From: Pseudomonadota bacterium
GTDB taxonomy: Bacteria; Pseudomonadota; Gammaproteobacteria; Burkholderiales; Gallionellaceae
Assembly: GCA_021848465.1 (NCBI GenBank)
Contig: JAJZUP010000001.1
Location: forward strand, 990,231 to 1,054,230
Direction of reading: 5' to 3'
Length of the DNA: 64,000 bases
Below the pieces are notes generated by a model that was not told the origin of the DNA, ran no database searches, and saw nothing but the letters and a program-made list of their open reading frames with translations. Shown one piece after another: positions 35,347-45,108 of the stretch. Each line of letters starts with the position of its first letter. The first letter of the stretch is position 1. A program made the translations under genes and the position numbers.

Positions 35347-36198
35347 TCAGTTCGCCAGCCACTGGTTCAACAGCCAGCGCGACCATTCGGTGACTTCGGT
35401 GGCGCTCATGCCGATGGTGGCGACTTGCTCGGCGAGTGCGTCGCCCGCTGCGCCATGCAGGTGCACCGCCAGCAGCAGCGCGGCGTCGGCTTCCATGCCT
35501 TGCGCGATGAAGGCGGCCACCATGCCGGCCAGCGCGTCGCCCATGCCGGCGCTGCTCATGCCGGGGTTGCCGGTGCGGTTCACGTATACCTTGCCGTCGC
35601 GCGTGGCGACCAGGCTGTCGGCGCCTTTCAATACCACTCTGGCCGAGTAGCGCTTGGCGATTTCCTGTACCGACTCAAGGCGTGCGGCCTGCACCTCTTC
35701 GGTTTTGCTGTGCAGCAGGCGCGCGGCCTCGCCGGGGTGTGGCGTCAGCACGGTGGCGTGCTTGCGTTCAAACAGCAGGCCGCGCAAGTCGGGGCGTTCG
35801 GCCAGGATGTTCAGTGCGTCGGCATCCAGCACCAGGGCGGCCGGTAGCTTGATGGCGTCGTGCAACAGCTTGTGTGCGGGCAGGCTGCGGCCGAGGCCGT
35901 TGCCGACGACGGCGACATCCAGTGGCAGTTTCAGCAGTGCGGCGGCCGGGTGCAGCATCAGCTCCGGCATGCGCATGTCGACCAGCGGCATCTTGTCGGC
36001 CAGCAAGCCGACATGCACCGCGCCCGCGCCCAGCTTCAGCGCTGCGCGTCCGGCCAGGACGGCTGCACCCAGCATGCCCTCGCTGCCGCCGATAATGCCC
36101 ACAGTGCCGCACTGGCCTTTATGGCTGTCGCGGGGGCGTTTCGGGAAGGCGGACAAGGCTTGTTTGCGGGTAATGGCGGGGATGCGGGGTGTGCTCAT
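35347..36198 (-). CDS. nnrD: ADP/ATP-dependent NAD(P)H-hydrate dehydratase
   Basis: 283 residues, the dehydratase (carbohydrate-kinase-like) domain alone, without the epimerase domain fused to it in many bacteria. Motifs: GTVGIIGGSEGMLGA (nucleotide loop), V-V-G-N-G-L-G-R, D-A-D-A-L-N, T-P-H-P-G-E-A-A-R, and G-M-G-D-A-L-A-G carrying the catalytic Asp. It repairs hydrated NADH/NADPH. Divergent from purL. Confidence 0.92.
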   Translation of the reverse strand: MSTPRIPAITRKQALSAFPKRPRDSHKGQCGTVGIIGGSEGMLGAAVLAGRAALKLGAGAVHVGLLADKMPLVDMRMPELMLHPAAALLKLPLDVAVVGNGLGRSLPAHKLLHDAIKLPAALVLDADALNILAERPDLRGLLFERKHATVLTPHPGEAARLLHSKTEEVQAARLESVQEIAKRYSARVVLKGADSLVATRDGKVYVNRTGNPGMSSAGMGDALAGMVAAFIAQGMEADAALLLAVHLHGAAGDALAEQVATIGMSATEVTEWSRWLLNQWLAN

Positions 36199-36207
36199 GC
36201 TGTTTTC

Positions 36208-36236
36208 CTGAGTTTATAGACCGGCTGCATTATAAT
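36208..36236 (+). promoter_or_regulatory. likely purL promoter
   Basis: TATAAT (36231-36236) is a perfect -10. CTGAGT 17 bp upstream is a weak -35 (TGA shared with the consensus). The transcript start would be near 36243, leaving about 30 nt before the ATG. No PurR-like palindrome was recognised. Confidence 0.45.
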
Positions 36237-36272
36237 TGCACTCTGTCCTCAACGCTTTTATGAGATCGATTT

Positions 36273-39200
36273 ATGTCCCGTTCCACCAGCAGCAAAATCT
36301 CCATTGGCAGTGCCGCGCTTTCCGCTTTCCGTCTTGAGAAACTGCGTGCCGCGATCAAGGCCGTGGCGCCCGGCATTTCCCTCGAAGATACCCGTCACTG
36401 GTATTTCACCGAACTGAGCGAGCCGCTCAGCGCGGAACAGGAAAAACGACTGGAGCGCTTGCTGAACCTGGATGCCCAGGCCGGCCAGCCCGGCGGGCGC
36501 GTGCAGAAACTGCTGGTGATCCCGCGCCTGGGCACGATTTCGCCGTGGTCTTCCAAGGCGACCGACATTGCCCGGCATTGTGCGCTGCCGAATGTGCAGC
36601 GTATCGAGCGTGGTGTGGTGTATTACCTCGGCAGCAAGAGCGGCAAGCCGATGACCGAGGAAGAAACCCGGGCGGTATTGCCATTGCTGCACGACCGCAT
36701 GACCGAGTCGGTGGTCAGCGAAATCGCGGGGATTGAAGCGCGCATCTTCCAGCATGGCACCCCGCAGCCGCTGTCCAGCGTGGATATCATCAAGGGCGGC
36801 AAGGCCGCGCTGGAGCTGGCGAACCGCACGATGGGATTGGCGCTGTCGCCGGATGAAATCGACTACCTGTACGAGAATTTCTACAAGCTGAAACGCAACC
36901 CGACCGATGTCGAGTTGATGATGTTTGCGCAGGCCAACTCCGAGCATTGCCGCCACAAGATTTTCAACGCCGACTGGGTGATCGACGACGAGAAGCAGGC
37001 TATTTCGCTGTTCGGCATGATCCGCAATACGCACAAGCTGTATCCGGAGGGCACCGTGGTGGCCTATTCGGACAACTCTTCGGTGATCGAGGGGGCGGAG
37101 GTCGAGCGCTTCTATCCGCGCGCCGACGGCAGCTATGCTTACAGCAAGGAACTGACGCACACGCTGATGAAGGTGGAAACGCACAACCACCCGACCGCGA
37201 TTGCGCCGTTTGCCGGCGCGGCCACCGGCGCCGGCGGCGAGATTCGCGACGAGGGCGCGACCGGCACCGGTTCCAAGCCCAAGGCGGGCCTCACCGGTTT
37301 CTCGGTGTCCAATCTGCATATCCCCGATTTTGAGCAGCCTTGGGAGACGGGCGGCATTGGCAAGCCGGGACGTATCGCTTCGGCGTTGCAGATCATGATT
37401 GACGGCCCCTTGGGCGGGGCGGCGTTCAACAACGAATTCGGCCGTCCGAACCTGGCCGGCTATTTCCGTACTTTTGAAGAGCAGGTGGGCGGCGAAGTGC
37501 GCGGCTACCACAAGCCGATCATGTTGGCGGGCGGCCTCGGCAATATCAAGGCCGAGCATACCCACAAGCAGCAGTTGCCGGCCGGTGCATTGCTGATCCA
37601 GTTGGGCGGGCCGGGCATGCTGATCGGCCTGGGCGGCGGTGCGGCTTCCTCGATGGATACCGGCGCGAATGCCGAAAACCTGGACTTTGATTCAGTGCAG
37701 CGCGGCAATCCGGAAATGCAGCGCCGCGCGCAGGAAGTCATCGACCGTTGCTGGCAGCTCGGCGAGGACAACCCGATCCTGTCGATTCACGACGTCGGCG
37801 CGGGCGGCATCTCGAATGCGCTGCCGGAGCTGGTGCATGGCGGCGGCAAGGGGGCGAAGTTCGAGTTGCGCTCGGTGCCGTCGGAAGAGCGCGGCATGAC
37901 GCCGATGCAAATCTGGAGCAACGAGGCGCAAGAGCGCTACGTGTTGGCGATTGCGCCGGAGCGGCTGGATGAATTCACTGCGATGTGCGAGCGCGAGCGT
38001 TGCCCGTTTGCGGTGCTGGGCAAGGCCGTGGTGGGCGACCAGTTGACCGTGCACGATTCCGAATTCAACAACCACCCGGTGAACATGCCGTTGTCCGTGT
38101 TGCTCGGCAAGCCGCCCAAGATGACGCGCAAGGTGACGCATGAAGCGCCGCAGTTGAGCGCATTCAATACCCAGGGCATTGCGCTGAAGGATGCCATCGA
38201 GCGCGTGCTGCGCCTGCCTTCCGTGGCCGACAAGACCTTCCTGATCACGATCGGCGACCGCACCGTGGGCGGCTATACCGCGCGCGACCAGATGGTGGGG
38301 CCGTGGCAGGTGCCGGTGGCCGATGTGGCGGTGACGCTGATGGGCTACCACGGTTATCTCGGCGAGGCGTTTGCGCTCGGCGAGCGCACGCCGGTTGCGC
38401 TGATCAACGGTCCGGCCTCCGGGCGCATGGCGATCGGCGAAGCGATCACCAATATTGCCGCCGCGCGCATCGAGAAAATCGGCGACATCAAACTGTCGGC
38501 CAACTGGATGGCTCCAGCCGGTCATCATGGCGAAGATGCGATTTTGTACGACACCGTGAAAGCGGTCGGCATGGAGTTGTGCCCGCAGCTCGGCATCAGC
38601 ATCCCGGTCGGCAAGGATTCGATGTCGATGCGCACAGCCTGGGAAGAGAACGGCGCGAAGAAAGCCGTGACCGCTCCGCTGTCGCTGATCATTTCCGCGT
38701 TTGCGCCGTGTCCGGATGTGCGCAACACGCTGACGCCGCAACTGGTGGCCGATACCGATACCGTGGTGCTGTTGTTCGATCTCGGTCAAGGCAAAAACCG
38801 CCTCGGCGGTTCGGCGCTGGCACAGGTGTACAAGCAGGTCGGCGATGTGGCACCGGATGTGGATGATGCGCAAGTGCTGAAGAGCTTCTTCAACCTGATC
38901 CAGCGCCTCAATCGCGATGGCAAGCTGCTGGCCTACCACGACCGTTCCGACGGCGGCATGCTGGCGGCGCTGTGCGAGATGACCTTTGCTTCGCACATCG
39001 GGCTGGATGTCTGTCTCGATGAGCTGAAGGGCGGGGACCTGGATGTGTTGTTCAACGAGGAGCTGGGCGCGCTGGTGCAGGTGCGCCGCCGCGACCTCGC
39101 CGATATTTTTGTGCAGTGCGACGAAGCCGGCGTGGGCCGCGTGCATGAAGTGGCGCGCCTGAATACCAACGGTACGGTGAGCGTGCGTCGCGCCGGCAAA

Positions 39201-40163
39201 CTGTTGTATAGCGAAAACGCCATCGAGTTGCGCCGTATCTGGAGCGAGACGACTTACCAGATGCAGAAGCTGCGCGACAATCCGGCGTGCGCACAGCAGG
39301 AGTACGACCGCACGCTGGACGCGGGCGACATGGGCCTGAATGTGCATCTCACCTACGACCAGAACGAAAATATTGCGCCCGCGCTGCTGAAATCGCGCCC
39401 GAAGATGGCGATCCTGCGCGAGCAGGGCGTGAACGGCCATGTCGAAATGGCGGCGGCATTCGATCGCGCCGGATTCCACGCGGTGGATGTGCATATGAGC
39501 GACATCATCAGCGGGCGTGTGAAGCTGCACGATTTCAAGGGCGTGGTGGCGTGCGGCGGCTTCTCCTACGGCGATGTGCTGGGAGCGGGCGAGGGCTGGG
39601 CCAAGTCGATCCTGTTCAACCCGCGCGCGCGCGACGAGTTCGAGGCGTTTTTCAAGCGCAGCGACACGTTCGCACTGGGCGTGTGCAACGGCTGCCAGAT
39701 GATGAGCAACCTGCACGAGATCATCCCCGGCGCGGAAAACTGGGCGCATTTCGTGCGCAACCAGTCCGAGCAATTCGAGGCGCGTTTCGTGATGGTGGAG
39801 GTGCAGCAGTCGCCGTCGATCCTGTTCAAGGATATGGCGGGCAGCCGCATGCCTATCGTGGTGGCACACGGCGAAGGCTACGCTGACTTCGGCGGCGACG
39901 CCAAGCTGCAGGCGGTGCAGCCGCTGGTGGCGCTGCGTTACGTGGACAACTACGGCAAGCCCACCGAGACCTACCCGCTGAACCCGAACGGTTCGCCGCA
40001 GGGCATCACCGGCCTGACCACGCCGGACGGGCGTTTCAGCATCATGATGCCGCACCCCGAGCGCGTGTTCCGTGCCGTGCAAAACTCCTGGTATCCATCG
40101 GCGTGGCAGGAGAACGGTGCCTGGCTGCGCATGTTCCAGAATGCGCGCAAGTGGGTGGGGTAA
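36273..40163 (+). CDS. purL: phosphoribosylformylglycinamidine synthase (FGAM synthetase), large form
   Basis: 1296 residues, the single-chain form of gamma/betaproteobacteria. N-terminal PurS-like part, FGAM synthase domain ([18 protein letters not shown] loop seen as [30 protein letters not shown]), second ATP-binding half (PVGKDSMSM), and a C-terminal glutamine amidotransferase domain with nucleophile Cys ~1138 in [10 protein letters not shown]. It converts FGAR, ATP and glutamine to FGAM, step 4 of purine synthesis. Single gene with its own promoter and terminator. Long antisense frames reflect codon bias. Confidence 0.98.
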   Translation: MSRSTSSKISIGSAALSAFRLEKLRAAIKAVAPGISLEDTRHWYFTELSEPLSAEQEKRLERLLNLDAQAGQPGGRVQKLLVIPRLGTISPWSSKATDIARHCALPNVQRIERGVVYYLGSKSGKPMTEEETRAVLPLLHDRMTESVVSEIAGIEARIFQHGTPQPLSSVDIIKGGKAALELANRTMGLALSPDEIDYLYENFYKLKRNPTDVELMMFAQANSEHCRHKIFNADWVIDDEKQAISLFGMIRNTHKLYPEGTVVAYSDNSSVIEGAEVERFYPRADGSYAYSKELTHTLMKVETHNHPTAIAPFAGAATGAGGEIRDEGATGTGSKPKAGLTGFSVSNLHIPDFEQPWETGGIGKPGRIASALQIMIDGPLGGAAFNNEFGRPNLAGYFRTFEEQVGGEVRGYHKPIMLAGGLGNIKAEHTHKQQLPAGALLIQLGGPGMLIGLGGGAASSMDTGANAENLDFDSVQRGNPEMQRRAQEVIDRCWQLGEDNPILSIHDVGAGGISNALPELVHGGGKGAKFELRSVPSEERGMTPMQIWSNEAQERYVLAIAPERLDEFTAMCERERCPFAVLGKAVVGDQLTVHDSEFNNHPVNMPLSVLLGKPPKMTRKVTHEAPQLSAFNTQGIALKDAIERVLRLPSVADKTFLITIGDRTVGGYTARDQMVGPWQVPVADVAVTLMGYHGYLGEAFALGERTPVALINGPASGRMAIGEAITNIAAARIEKIGDIKLSANWMAPAGHHGEDAILYDTVKAVGMELCPQLGISIPVGKDSMSMRTAWEENGAKKAVTAPLSLIISAFAPCPDVRNTLTPQLVADTDTVVLLFDLGQGKNRLGGSALAQVYKQVGDVAPDVDDAQVLKSFFNLIQRLNRDGKLLAYHDRSDGGMLAALCEMTFASHIGLDVCLDELKGGDLDVLFNEELGALVQVRRRDLADIFVQCDEAGVGRVHEVARLNTNGTVSVRRAGKLLYSENAIELRRIWSETTYQMQKLRDNPACAQQEYDRTLDAGDMGLNVHLTYDQNENIAPALLKSRPKMAILREQGVNGHVEMAAAFDRAGFHAVDVHMSDIISGRVKLHDFKGVVACGGFSYGDVLGAGEGWAKSILFNPRARDEFEAFFKRSDTFALGVCNGCQMMSNLHEIIPGAENWAHFVRNQSEQFEARFVMVEVQQSPSILFKDMAGSRMPIVVAHGEGYADFGGDAKLQAVQPLVALRYVDNYGKPTETYPLNPNGSPQGITGLTTPDGRFSIMMPHPERVFRAVQNSWYPSAWQENGAWLRMFQNARKWVG

Positions 40164-40178
40164 TCTGCACTACCAAGT

Positions 40179-40208
40179 AAAAAAGGCGGCCTTGCGGTCG
40201 CCTTTTTT
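40179..40208. terminator. bidirectional rho-independent terminator
   Basis: 13-bp stem AAAAAAGGCGGCC / GGTCGCCTTTTTT with one G-T pair and a TTGC loop. The A-run and T-run on either side let it serve purL and the convergent rhodanese gene. Confidence 0.92.
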
Positions 40209-40225
40209 GTTTGCGGGATGGTGCA

Positions 40226-40801
40226 TCAAATTACCGTCAGGCCAAGCGCGCACCAGTCCTGCATGCCGCCGCGATACCACTTCAGCTTTTCTGCCGGGTA
40301 ACGCTGTGCGAGCAGCGTGCGGATGTAGTTGGGTGTCTGTCCGCACCACGGGCCATTGCAGAAAATTGCCAGCGTGCGTGCGCGGCTGAAATCGAGCGTG
40401 TCGCCGGAAAGTTGTAGCCGGCAATGGTCGAGCATTGACTGGCGCAGGCCCGGCAAGTCGCTGGGCTGCCCCGCCATGTTTTGCGCGTAGGGAATGTTCA
40501 CCGCACCGGGGATGGTGCCCTTGGCATACCAGTCCGGCGTACGCGAATCGACCAGCAGCAGTGCCTCGTCTCCGGCACTGATGCGGCGCAAGAAATCCAG
40601 CACTTCCAGTTCGCCCAAGGTCTCGACACCCGGCTCCAGTTGCATCGGCTGGATGCAGTACGGCGGGCAGGGGCGTGCTGTGACTGCGTACTCTGCACGC
40701 AGCGTGGCGGTAGGATTGCTTTCGCGCCTGATCGTGATGGTTTGTCCTGCATGCAGAGCCGTTATCGAAGGCAGGTCTGCGGTGATGTTATAGCCGGGCA
40801 T
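40226..40801 (-). CDS. rhodanese-domain protein
   Basis: 191 residues. The N-terminal ~60 residues contain R-P-C-P-P-Y-C-I-Q-P (C45, C49), a motif seen in rhodanese-like proteins linked to periplasmic redox genes, though no signal peptide is visible here. The rhodanese domain follows, with D-S-R-T and the active-site loop C148-N-G-P-W-C153. It transfers sulfane sulfur, or in some members acts as a thiol reductase-like protein. The two-cysteine loop is unusual for thiosulfate sulfurtransferases. Specific role unknown. Confidence 0.82.
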   Translation of the reverse strand: MPGYNITADLPSITALHAGQTITIRRESNPTATLRAEYAVTARPCPPYCIQPMQLEPGVETLGELEVLDFLRRISAGDEALLLVDSRTPDWYAKGTIPGAVNIPYAQNMAGQPSDLPGLRQSMLDHCRLQLSGDTLDFSRARTLAIFCNGPWCGQTPNYIRTLLAQRYPAEKLKWYRGGMQDWCALGLTVI

Positions 40802-40904
40802 GGGGGCAGCACGAAGTTATGGGCAATGCGGCGATTGTACCGGAATGTCGGCGCTGCCCGATGCGGGGAGGGAAACCTTGTTTTACGTGATGGATATTGC
40901 CCAG

Positions 40905-41135
40905 CTACAGTTGAGGACTTCCAGACAGGAGTGGCTGCGTATGGCTGGAGTTTCGGGCGGGCTTTCTGCGGCCTGAATTGCGCTTGATTTCCTGATTAAG
41001 CAGGTTTTCCAGACTGCGCAATTTTTTGATGATGAATGCCACGGCGGCGATATCAGCGGCGACCAATAACGCACCCAGACTCCATTCGAGTAGTGCGCCT
41101 GAGAACAGCGCGGTTAAGTTATCCATAAATTCCAT
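40905..41135 (-). CDS. small single-span membrane protein near the amidase
   Basis: 76 residues: one membrane helix (LLEWSLGALLVAADIAAVAFII) followed by a basic, polar tail (KKLRSLENLLNQEIKRNSGRRKP). GGGAGGGG lies just before ATG 41135; ATG 41126 is also possible. The type and size recall phage holins or spanin-like proteins. It lies downstream of the amidase gene on the same strand, separated by 87 bp that contain a weaker copy of the shared dyad motif. No family recognised. Confidence 0.55.
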   Translation of the reverse strand: MEFMDNLTALFSGALLEWSLGALLVAADIAAVAFIIKKLRSLENLLNQEIKRNSGRRKPARNSSHTQPLLSGSPQL

Positions 41136-41185
41136 ACCCCTCCCTGCTTGTTGCCATAGTTAAACAAGAAAGCGGGGAGTTGTGT

Positions 41186-41205
41186 ACCTGGCAACTCTGA
41201 TAGGT
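41186..41205. promoter_or_regulatory. third, weaker copy of the ACCTA...TAGGT dyad
   Basis: ACCTGGCAACTCTGATAGGT matches the copy at 43219 in 15 of 20 positions, including both ACCT/AGGT arms. It is 51 bp upstream of the small membrane protein gene (41135), in the same relation as the other copies to their genes. Confidence 0.45.
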
Positions 41206-41222
41206 TTGAGGAGTATGGCAGG

Positions 41223-42041
41223 CTATATCAGGTACGCCCCGTACACATAGCCCTGGATATTGCCCGGCGTGAGCGCGACCACCTTGATCCAGCCGTCGCT
41301 GCCGGTTTCCAGTTGCGCCACTTTGGTTCCCTGCACCAGAGGCAGACCGGCAACGGGGAAGGTGGCACCCGGCCCGGTGCGGATGTTGAGTTTCGGAACG
41401 TTCACGGTAAATTGCCGCCCCTCTTCGACATGGCTATCTCGTCCGAATGCGGCGGTTTGCATGCGGTCCATGGGGAAGGCCGGGCCCGGGTCAAACTTGC
41501 GGTCGGGTGCAATGTCTTCATGCCCAACGATGCCTTTCAGTCCATAGCTGGCGGTCAGGGCTACGGCGAGCGCCTCGCAGGTATTCAACTGTTCGGGTGT
41601 GTAGCGCTGCCAGAAATTTGCCGTGCAGGACGGGTTTTTATGTTTTGCCTGGATCACCTGGTCGGACGGAACATTGTCGTGGTTGTCGGACACATAGCCG
41701 CCATTTGGGGTGGGGTGCAGGTAGCCGAAATTTTCCACCTCGATGCCGATGGAGTAGGTATTCATGTCGTTCAGGCCGTTCCATGAACTGGTGCCTGCAT
41801 GCCAGGCCCGGCGGTTAAACTCCACCATCTGCGTGACTTCGCCGCTGCGGCTGACCACCAGATGAGCCGAGGCCGTCTTGGGGCCTTGCGGCCCGAAAGA
41901 ACGGATCGTACTGGCGTAATCCAGCACCGTGTAATGGAACGTGAGATATTGCGGGACAATATATTTCCCGGCGGTGTAATTCCCGGTGCCGTTATAGACA
42001 ACTGCGGGACCTGCGAGACGGTTTGCGTTGATCGTGTACAT
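41223..42041 (-). CDS. N-acetylmuramoyl-L-alanine amidase with SH3 domain
   Basis: 272 residues without a signal peptide. An Amidase_2 (T7 lysozyme/PGRP-like) domain with zinc ligands His36 (LTFHYT), the His of GHEDIAPDRKFDPG and the acidic position in the same loop; the catalytic Glu is probably in GIEVENFG. A C-terminal SH3-like domain (LNIRTGPGATFPVAGLPLVQGTKV) should bind the cell wall. It cleaves the bond between MurNAc and L-Ala. The lack of a leader and the flanking small membrane proteins suggest holin-type release, as for phage endolysins, yet no phage structural genes are nearby. Confidence 0.88.
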   Translation of the reverse strand: MYTINANRLAGPAVVYNGTGNYTAGKYIVPQYLTFHYTVLDYASTIRSFGPQGPKTASAHLVVSRSGEVTQMVEFNRRAWHAGTSSWNGLNDMNTYSIGIEVENFGYLHPTPNGGYVSDNHDNVPSDQVIQAKHKNPSCTANFWQRYTPEQLNTCEALAVALTASYGLKGIVGHEDIAPDRKFDPGPAFPMDRMQTAAFGRDSHVEEGRQFTVNVPKLNIRTGPGATFPVAGLPLVQGTKVAQLETGSDGWIKVVALTPGNIQGYVYGAYLI

Positions 42042-42044
42042 ATC

Positions 42045-42542
42045 TCACCCCGCGATATTTTCAGTAGTGCCAGTCGCTGCGGTGCCCGTCTTGGTCGGTG
42101 GCGCGGCATTGTCCTTGTTCGAATTTTCGATGCCTTTCGAGATCAGGTAGCTGCCGCCGCTGATGCCGATCAGGCCGAGCACTGATGGGTCTATGGTGGG
42201 CAAGGAAGCACCGGTGCTGACGCTGTGGAACGCGAGGACGATGTAAGCCGAGGCAACGATGAATGTGAAAATCAGGAACTGGAAGCGCGAGAAGCTGGCA
42301 ACGCCGTTTTCTTCGCTGATGAGTTTTTCGAGGTTGATGTGGCGGCGCCAGATGAACCAGAGGATTATTGCTTCGAGCAGTACCAGGAAAATTGCCAGGC
42401 TCCACTCCATTGTCAGTGCGGGGCCGGAAACATTGGCACCCACTTGCAGGACGCCGCTGGCGGGCAGGGTGCTGCTGATGTTCAGTGTACCGTTGACCGG
42501 GACAACGCCGCTGGCGCCTAGTATCGAGAACGATGCTTCCAT
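42045..42542 (-). CDS. membrane protein of unknown function in the amidase module
   Basis: 165 residues. The N-terminus (~45 residues) is beta-rich and polar. Membrane helices lie at ~48-67, 90-108 and 122-135. The region S-R-F-Q-F-L-I-F-T ... LPTIDPSVLGLIGISGGSYLISK is matched in layout by the protein at 42575-42883 (R-I-Q-A-L-L-A-T ... LP.....LLAVMGGSHAIYLLGK), indicating a common module. The tail is Thr/Ala rich. The stop is 3 bp before the amidase start, so expression is coupled. Function unknown; holin-like or a membrane scaffold for the amidase. Confidence 0.68.
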   Translation of the reverse strand: MEASFSILGASGVVPVNGTLNISSTLPASGVLQVGANVSGPALTMEWSLAIFLVLLEAIILWFIWRRHINLEKLISEENGVASFSRFQFLIFTFIVASAYIVLAFHSVSTGASLPTIDPSVLGLIGISGGSYLISKGIENSNKDNAAPPTKTGTAATGTTENIAG

Positions 42543-42574
42543 GTTTTCTCCTTGTTGGTGAAATGAGTAGTGGG

Positions 42575-42883
42575 CTATAAAACCGATTTGAGCTTTCCGA
42601 GCAGGTAGATCGCATGGCTGCCGCCCATGACGGCGAGCAGTTCGCCGGGGGCGGCGGGGAGCGCTTGCGCTTGCAGGTTACTTTTAACTGCCAGCAGGTA
42701 GGTGGCGCCGCCGGTAAGCGTGGCGAGCAATGCCTGAATTCGTCCGGGACTGAGGTTTCTATTCCCATCCTGCAACAAGCCGCGCAGGTTGATGCTTCCG
42801 GTGAGCATCTGGTACGCCACGATCACGGCTAGCGCAGCAAGAAATGCGATGGCAGTTTCATACATGAAGTTGGCTGGGTTCAT
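42575..42883 (-). CDS. small membrane protein related to the one at 42045
   Basis: 102 residues with three hydrophobic segments (FLAALAVIVAYQML; ALLATLTGGATYLLAV; LLAVMGGSHAIYLLG). It shares the R-x-Q-x-L-x-x-T ... L-P-x4-5-L-L-x-L/V-x-G-x-S ... Y-L-x2-K pattern with its downstream neighbour, so the two look like divergent paralogues. It is the first well-supported gene of the amidase module. An upstream 71-residue reading frame overlaps its start (ATGA). Confidence 0.65.
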   Translation of the reverse strand: MNPANFMYETAIAFLAALAVIVAYQMLTGSINLRGLLQDGNRNLSPGRIQALLATLTGGATYLLAVKSNLQAQALPAAPGELLAVMGGSHAIYLLGKLKSVL

Positions 42884-43095
42884 TGTGTGCGCTCCGCTGA
42901 CATGTTGTTCACCGTTCTGGACTCATGGATGGACTGACGGCTTTCCGGGGCAATCGGGCTGCATGCGTGCCGTGCATGAACGTAACCGCTGTGCTGTGCA
43001 AAAAAGCATTGACGGGTGCGCTTTGCTGGAGAGATAAGTGGCGCGCAGCACCCATGGAGATGCTGCACATATTTGTGCTGCGAAGCCTTGCTCAT
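42880..43095 (-). CDS. possible 71-residue leader gene of the amidase module
   Basis: A frame from ATG 43095 with a good binding site (AAAGGGG, 5 nt spacing) ends in a TGA that overlaps the ATG of the next gene. The product is His/Cys/Arg-rich and has no known fold, so it could be a translated leader that couples expression rather than a functional protein. Weak by composition, moderate by signals. Confidence 0.35.
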   Translation of the reverse strand: MSKASQHKYVQHLHGCCAPLISPAKRTRQCFFAQHSGYVHARHACSPIAPESRQSIHESRTVNNMSAERTQ

Positions 43096-43215
43096 GAATT
43101 CCCCTTTTTAAATTCATCTGCAAACGTGCAACCGACAGGCCGGCGAAGTGGTGCTGGATATTTAGTTATGCGTAGGCTTGTCGTTTTTTTAGTAAAACAA
43201 AAAAGCCCAATACTG

Positions 43216-43241
43216 CCCACCTAGTTACCCAGATAGGTGGG
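43216..43241. promoter_or_regulatory. dyad motif upstream of the amidase module (best copy 1)
   Basis: An 8-bp stem CCCACCTA / TAGGTGGG surrounds a 10-nt centre. The inner 20-mer ACCTAGTTACCCAGATAGGT is the same at 16 of 20 positions as the copy at 51191-51210, while the outer stem differs but still pairs. It lies about 120 bp upstream of the first possible start of the module. Candidate operator or structured RNA. Confidence 0.6.
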
Positions 43242-43272
43242 TAAAGTCAGGCAGGTGCGACTGAGGGTGGGA

Positions 43273-43297
43273 GGTAGGAGCGGCTTCAGCCGCGAAG
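43273..43297. repeat. REP-type element, single unit
   Basis: GTAGGAGCGGCTTCAGCCGC plus GAA, the same palindromic unit as at 35301. It is part of a ~400-bp gap between the amidase module and dbpA in which no gene is seen. Confidence 0.88.
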
Positions 43298-43446
43298 GTA
43301 GAGATGTGCTTTTTCGAATTTTCGCGAGGAGTGGTGGAATTTCTGCGGCGCAGCGGTTTGTTGCGATACGCTTTCGCGAACCCCCGTAAAGGGGACGCCG
43401 GGGGTACCCCGTTGCTGTGCAGCGGCCCTTCCGCAGCAAGTTCGCT

Positions 43447-43499
43447 CCTGCGGGAGCGGCTTGTAGGAGCAGCTTGTGGGAGCGGCTTCAGCCGCGAAT
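43447..43499. repeat. REP-type elements in tandem, one partial
   Basis: GGGAGCGGCTTGTAGGAGC is followed by AGCTTGTGGGAGCGGCTTC and AGCCGCGAA: degenerate and then complete copies of the REP unit next to the dbpA stop codon. Confidence 0.85.
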
Positions 43500-43510
43500 G
43501 CCGGGCTGGA

Positions 43511-44917
43511 TTACAGCGCGCGCACTTTCACGGCCTTGCCTTTGACCTTGCCGAGGGATAGGCGGCGCACGGCTTCGTCGGCGATGTCGCGCGTGACGGC
43601 GACGTAGGTGTGGTAGTCGGTGACATTGATCTTGCCCACTTGTTCGCGCGTGAAGCCGGCTTCGCCGGTGAGCGCGCCCAGCACATCGCCGGGGCGGATT
43701 TTTTCCTTGCGGCCGCCGAGGATTTGCAGCGTCACCATCGCGGGCAGCAGCGGGGCGTCGTGCGCGGTTTCCAGCTCAGCCAATGCCTGCCACTCCGGCT
43801 CGATGCGCATCATCCTTGCAATGGCCTCGATGCGGTGCAGCTCGGTAGGGCCGCACAGGTTGAGCGCCCAGCCGTTGCCCTCGGCGCGGCCGGTGCGGCC
43901 GATGCGGTGGATATGCACCTCCGGGTCGGGCGTGACATCGACATTGATGACTGCCTCAAGCTGGGAAATATCCAGGCCGCGCGCGGCCACATCAGTGGCC
44001 ACCAGCACCGGGCAACTGCGGTTGGAAAACTGGATCAGCACCTGGTCGCGTTCGCGTTGCTCCATGTCGCCGTTCAGCGTCAGCGCCTTGATGCCCTGCG
44101 CGTCCAGCTCATCGAGCAAATCGCGGCAGCGCTGCTTGGTGTTGCAGAAGGCCAGTGTGCTGGTCGGGCGGAAATGCAACAGCAGCGTGGCAACCGCTTG
44201 CAAGCGGTTGGCGTTGTCCACCTTGTAGAAACGCTGGCGTATCTTGTGCTCTTCGTGCAACTCCTCCAGCTTGACCTCCTGCGGCGCGCGCATGAATTGC
44301 TGCGCCAGCCGCGTGACACCCGGCGGATAGGTCGCCGAAAACATCAGCGTCTGGCGATCCAGCGGGCAATGATCGGCCACATAGGCGATGGAGTCGTAAA
44401 AGCCCATGTCCAGCATGCGGTCCGCCTCGTCCAGCACCAGCGTTTGCAAAGCGTCCAGCTTCAGGCTGCCGTATTCCAGATGATCCATGATGCGGCCCGG
44501 CGTGCCCACCACAATATGTGCGCCGTGCGCCAGAGTGTCGCGCTGCGGGCGAATCGTCGTGCCGCCGCATAGTGTCACTACCTTGATGTTGTCCGCGTAG
44601 CGCGCCAGCCGGCGTATCTCCTGCGCCACCTGGTCGGCCAGCTCGCGCGTCGGGCACAGTACCATCGCCTGCACCGCAAAGTGACGCGGGTTCAGCTTGG
44701 TCAGCAGCGGCAGCGAGAAAGCCGCCGTCTTGCCGCTGCCGGTCTTGGCCTGCGCGATCAGGTCATGCCATGCCAGCGTGATCGGCAGGCTCGCCGCCTG
44801 AATCGGCGTCATCGAGTGGTAGCCGAGCAACTCCAGGTTACCCAGCATCCCCGGCGCAAGCGGCAGCGAGCTGAATGCCGGGCCGTGCGGCTTGGCGGCG
44901 GGCTTATGGTGCGTCAT
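43511..44917 (-). CDS. dbpA: DEAD-box ATP-dependent RNA helicase DbpA
   Basis: 468 residues with all helicase motifs: AKTGSGKT, PTRELA, TPGR, DEAD (V-L-D-E-A-D-R-M), SAT, and HRIGRTGR. The C-terminal ~75 residues (IRPGDVLGALTGEAGFTREQVGKINV...TYVAV) are the DbpA RNA-binding domain that targets hairpin 92 of 23S rRNA in 50S assembly. Single gene; 240 bp upstream shows no other gene. Confidence 0.93.
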   Translation of the reverse strand: MTHHKPAAKPHGPAFSSLPLAPGMLGNLELLGYHSMTPIQAASLPITLAWHDLIAQAKTGSGKTAAFSLPLLTKLNPRHFAVQAMVLCPTRELADQVAQEIRRLARYADNIKVVTLCGGTTIRPQRDTLAHGAHIVVGTPGRIMDHLEYGSLKLDALQTLVLDEADRMLDMGFYDSIAYVADHCPLDRQTLMFSATYPPGVTRLAQQFMRAPQEVKLEELHEEHKIRQRFYKVDNANRLQAVATLLLHFRPTSTLAFCNTKQRCRDLLDELDAQGIKALTLNGDMEQRERDQVLIQFSNRSCPVLVATDVAARGLDISQLEAVINVDVTPDPEVHIHRIGRTGRAEGNGWALNLCGPTELHRIEAIARMMRIEPEWQALAELETAHDAPLLPAMVTLQILGGRKEKIRPGDVLGALTGEAGFTREQVGKINVTDYHTYVAVTRDIADEAVRRLSLGKVKGKAVKVRAL

Positions 44918-45108
44918 GCCGTGTACTCCCGTGCAAAGGGGAAAGAGGGCAGGGCAGCGTTATCGTCAGGGCGCATCGTGAACCTTGAAAAGTTTGGGTA
45001 AATGAGCCGCAGGCAAGCGGCGTTTTGCGAAGTCGGCAGTGTAATGGTTCGCGGCAAAATCGCGAAATGGATTGTTTTTGTTCCGCGTCGCGCATGATGG
45101 CGTAGATG

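Noticed and set aside
37692..40082. A 796-residue minus-strand frame opposite purL
   Set aside because: Same reason: a composition artefact over a fully conserved plus-strand gene.
43085..43260. The 43216-43241 dyad as a simple terminator
   Set aside because: No T-tract follows on either strand at the stem, and near-copies stand upstream of other genes.
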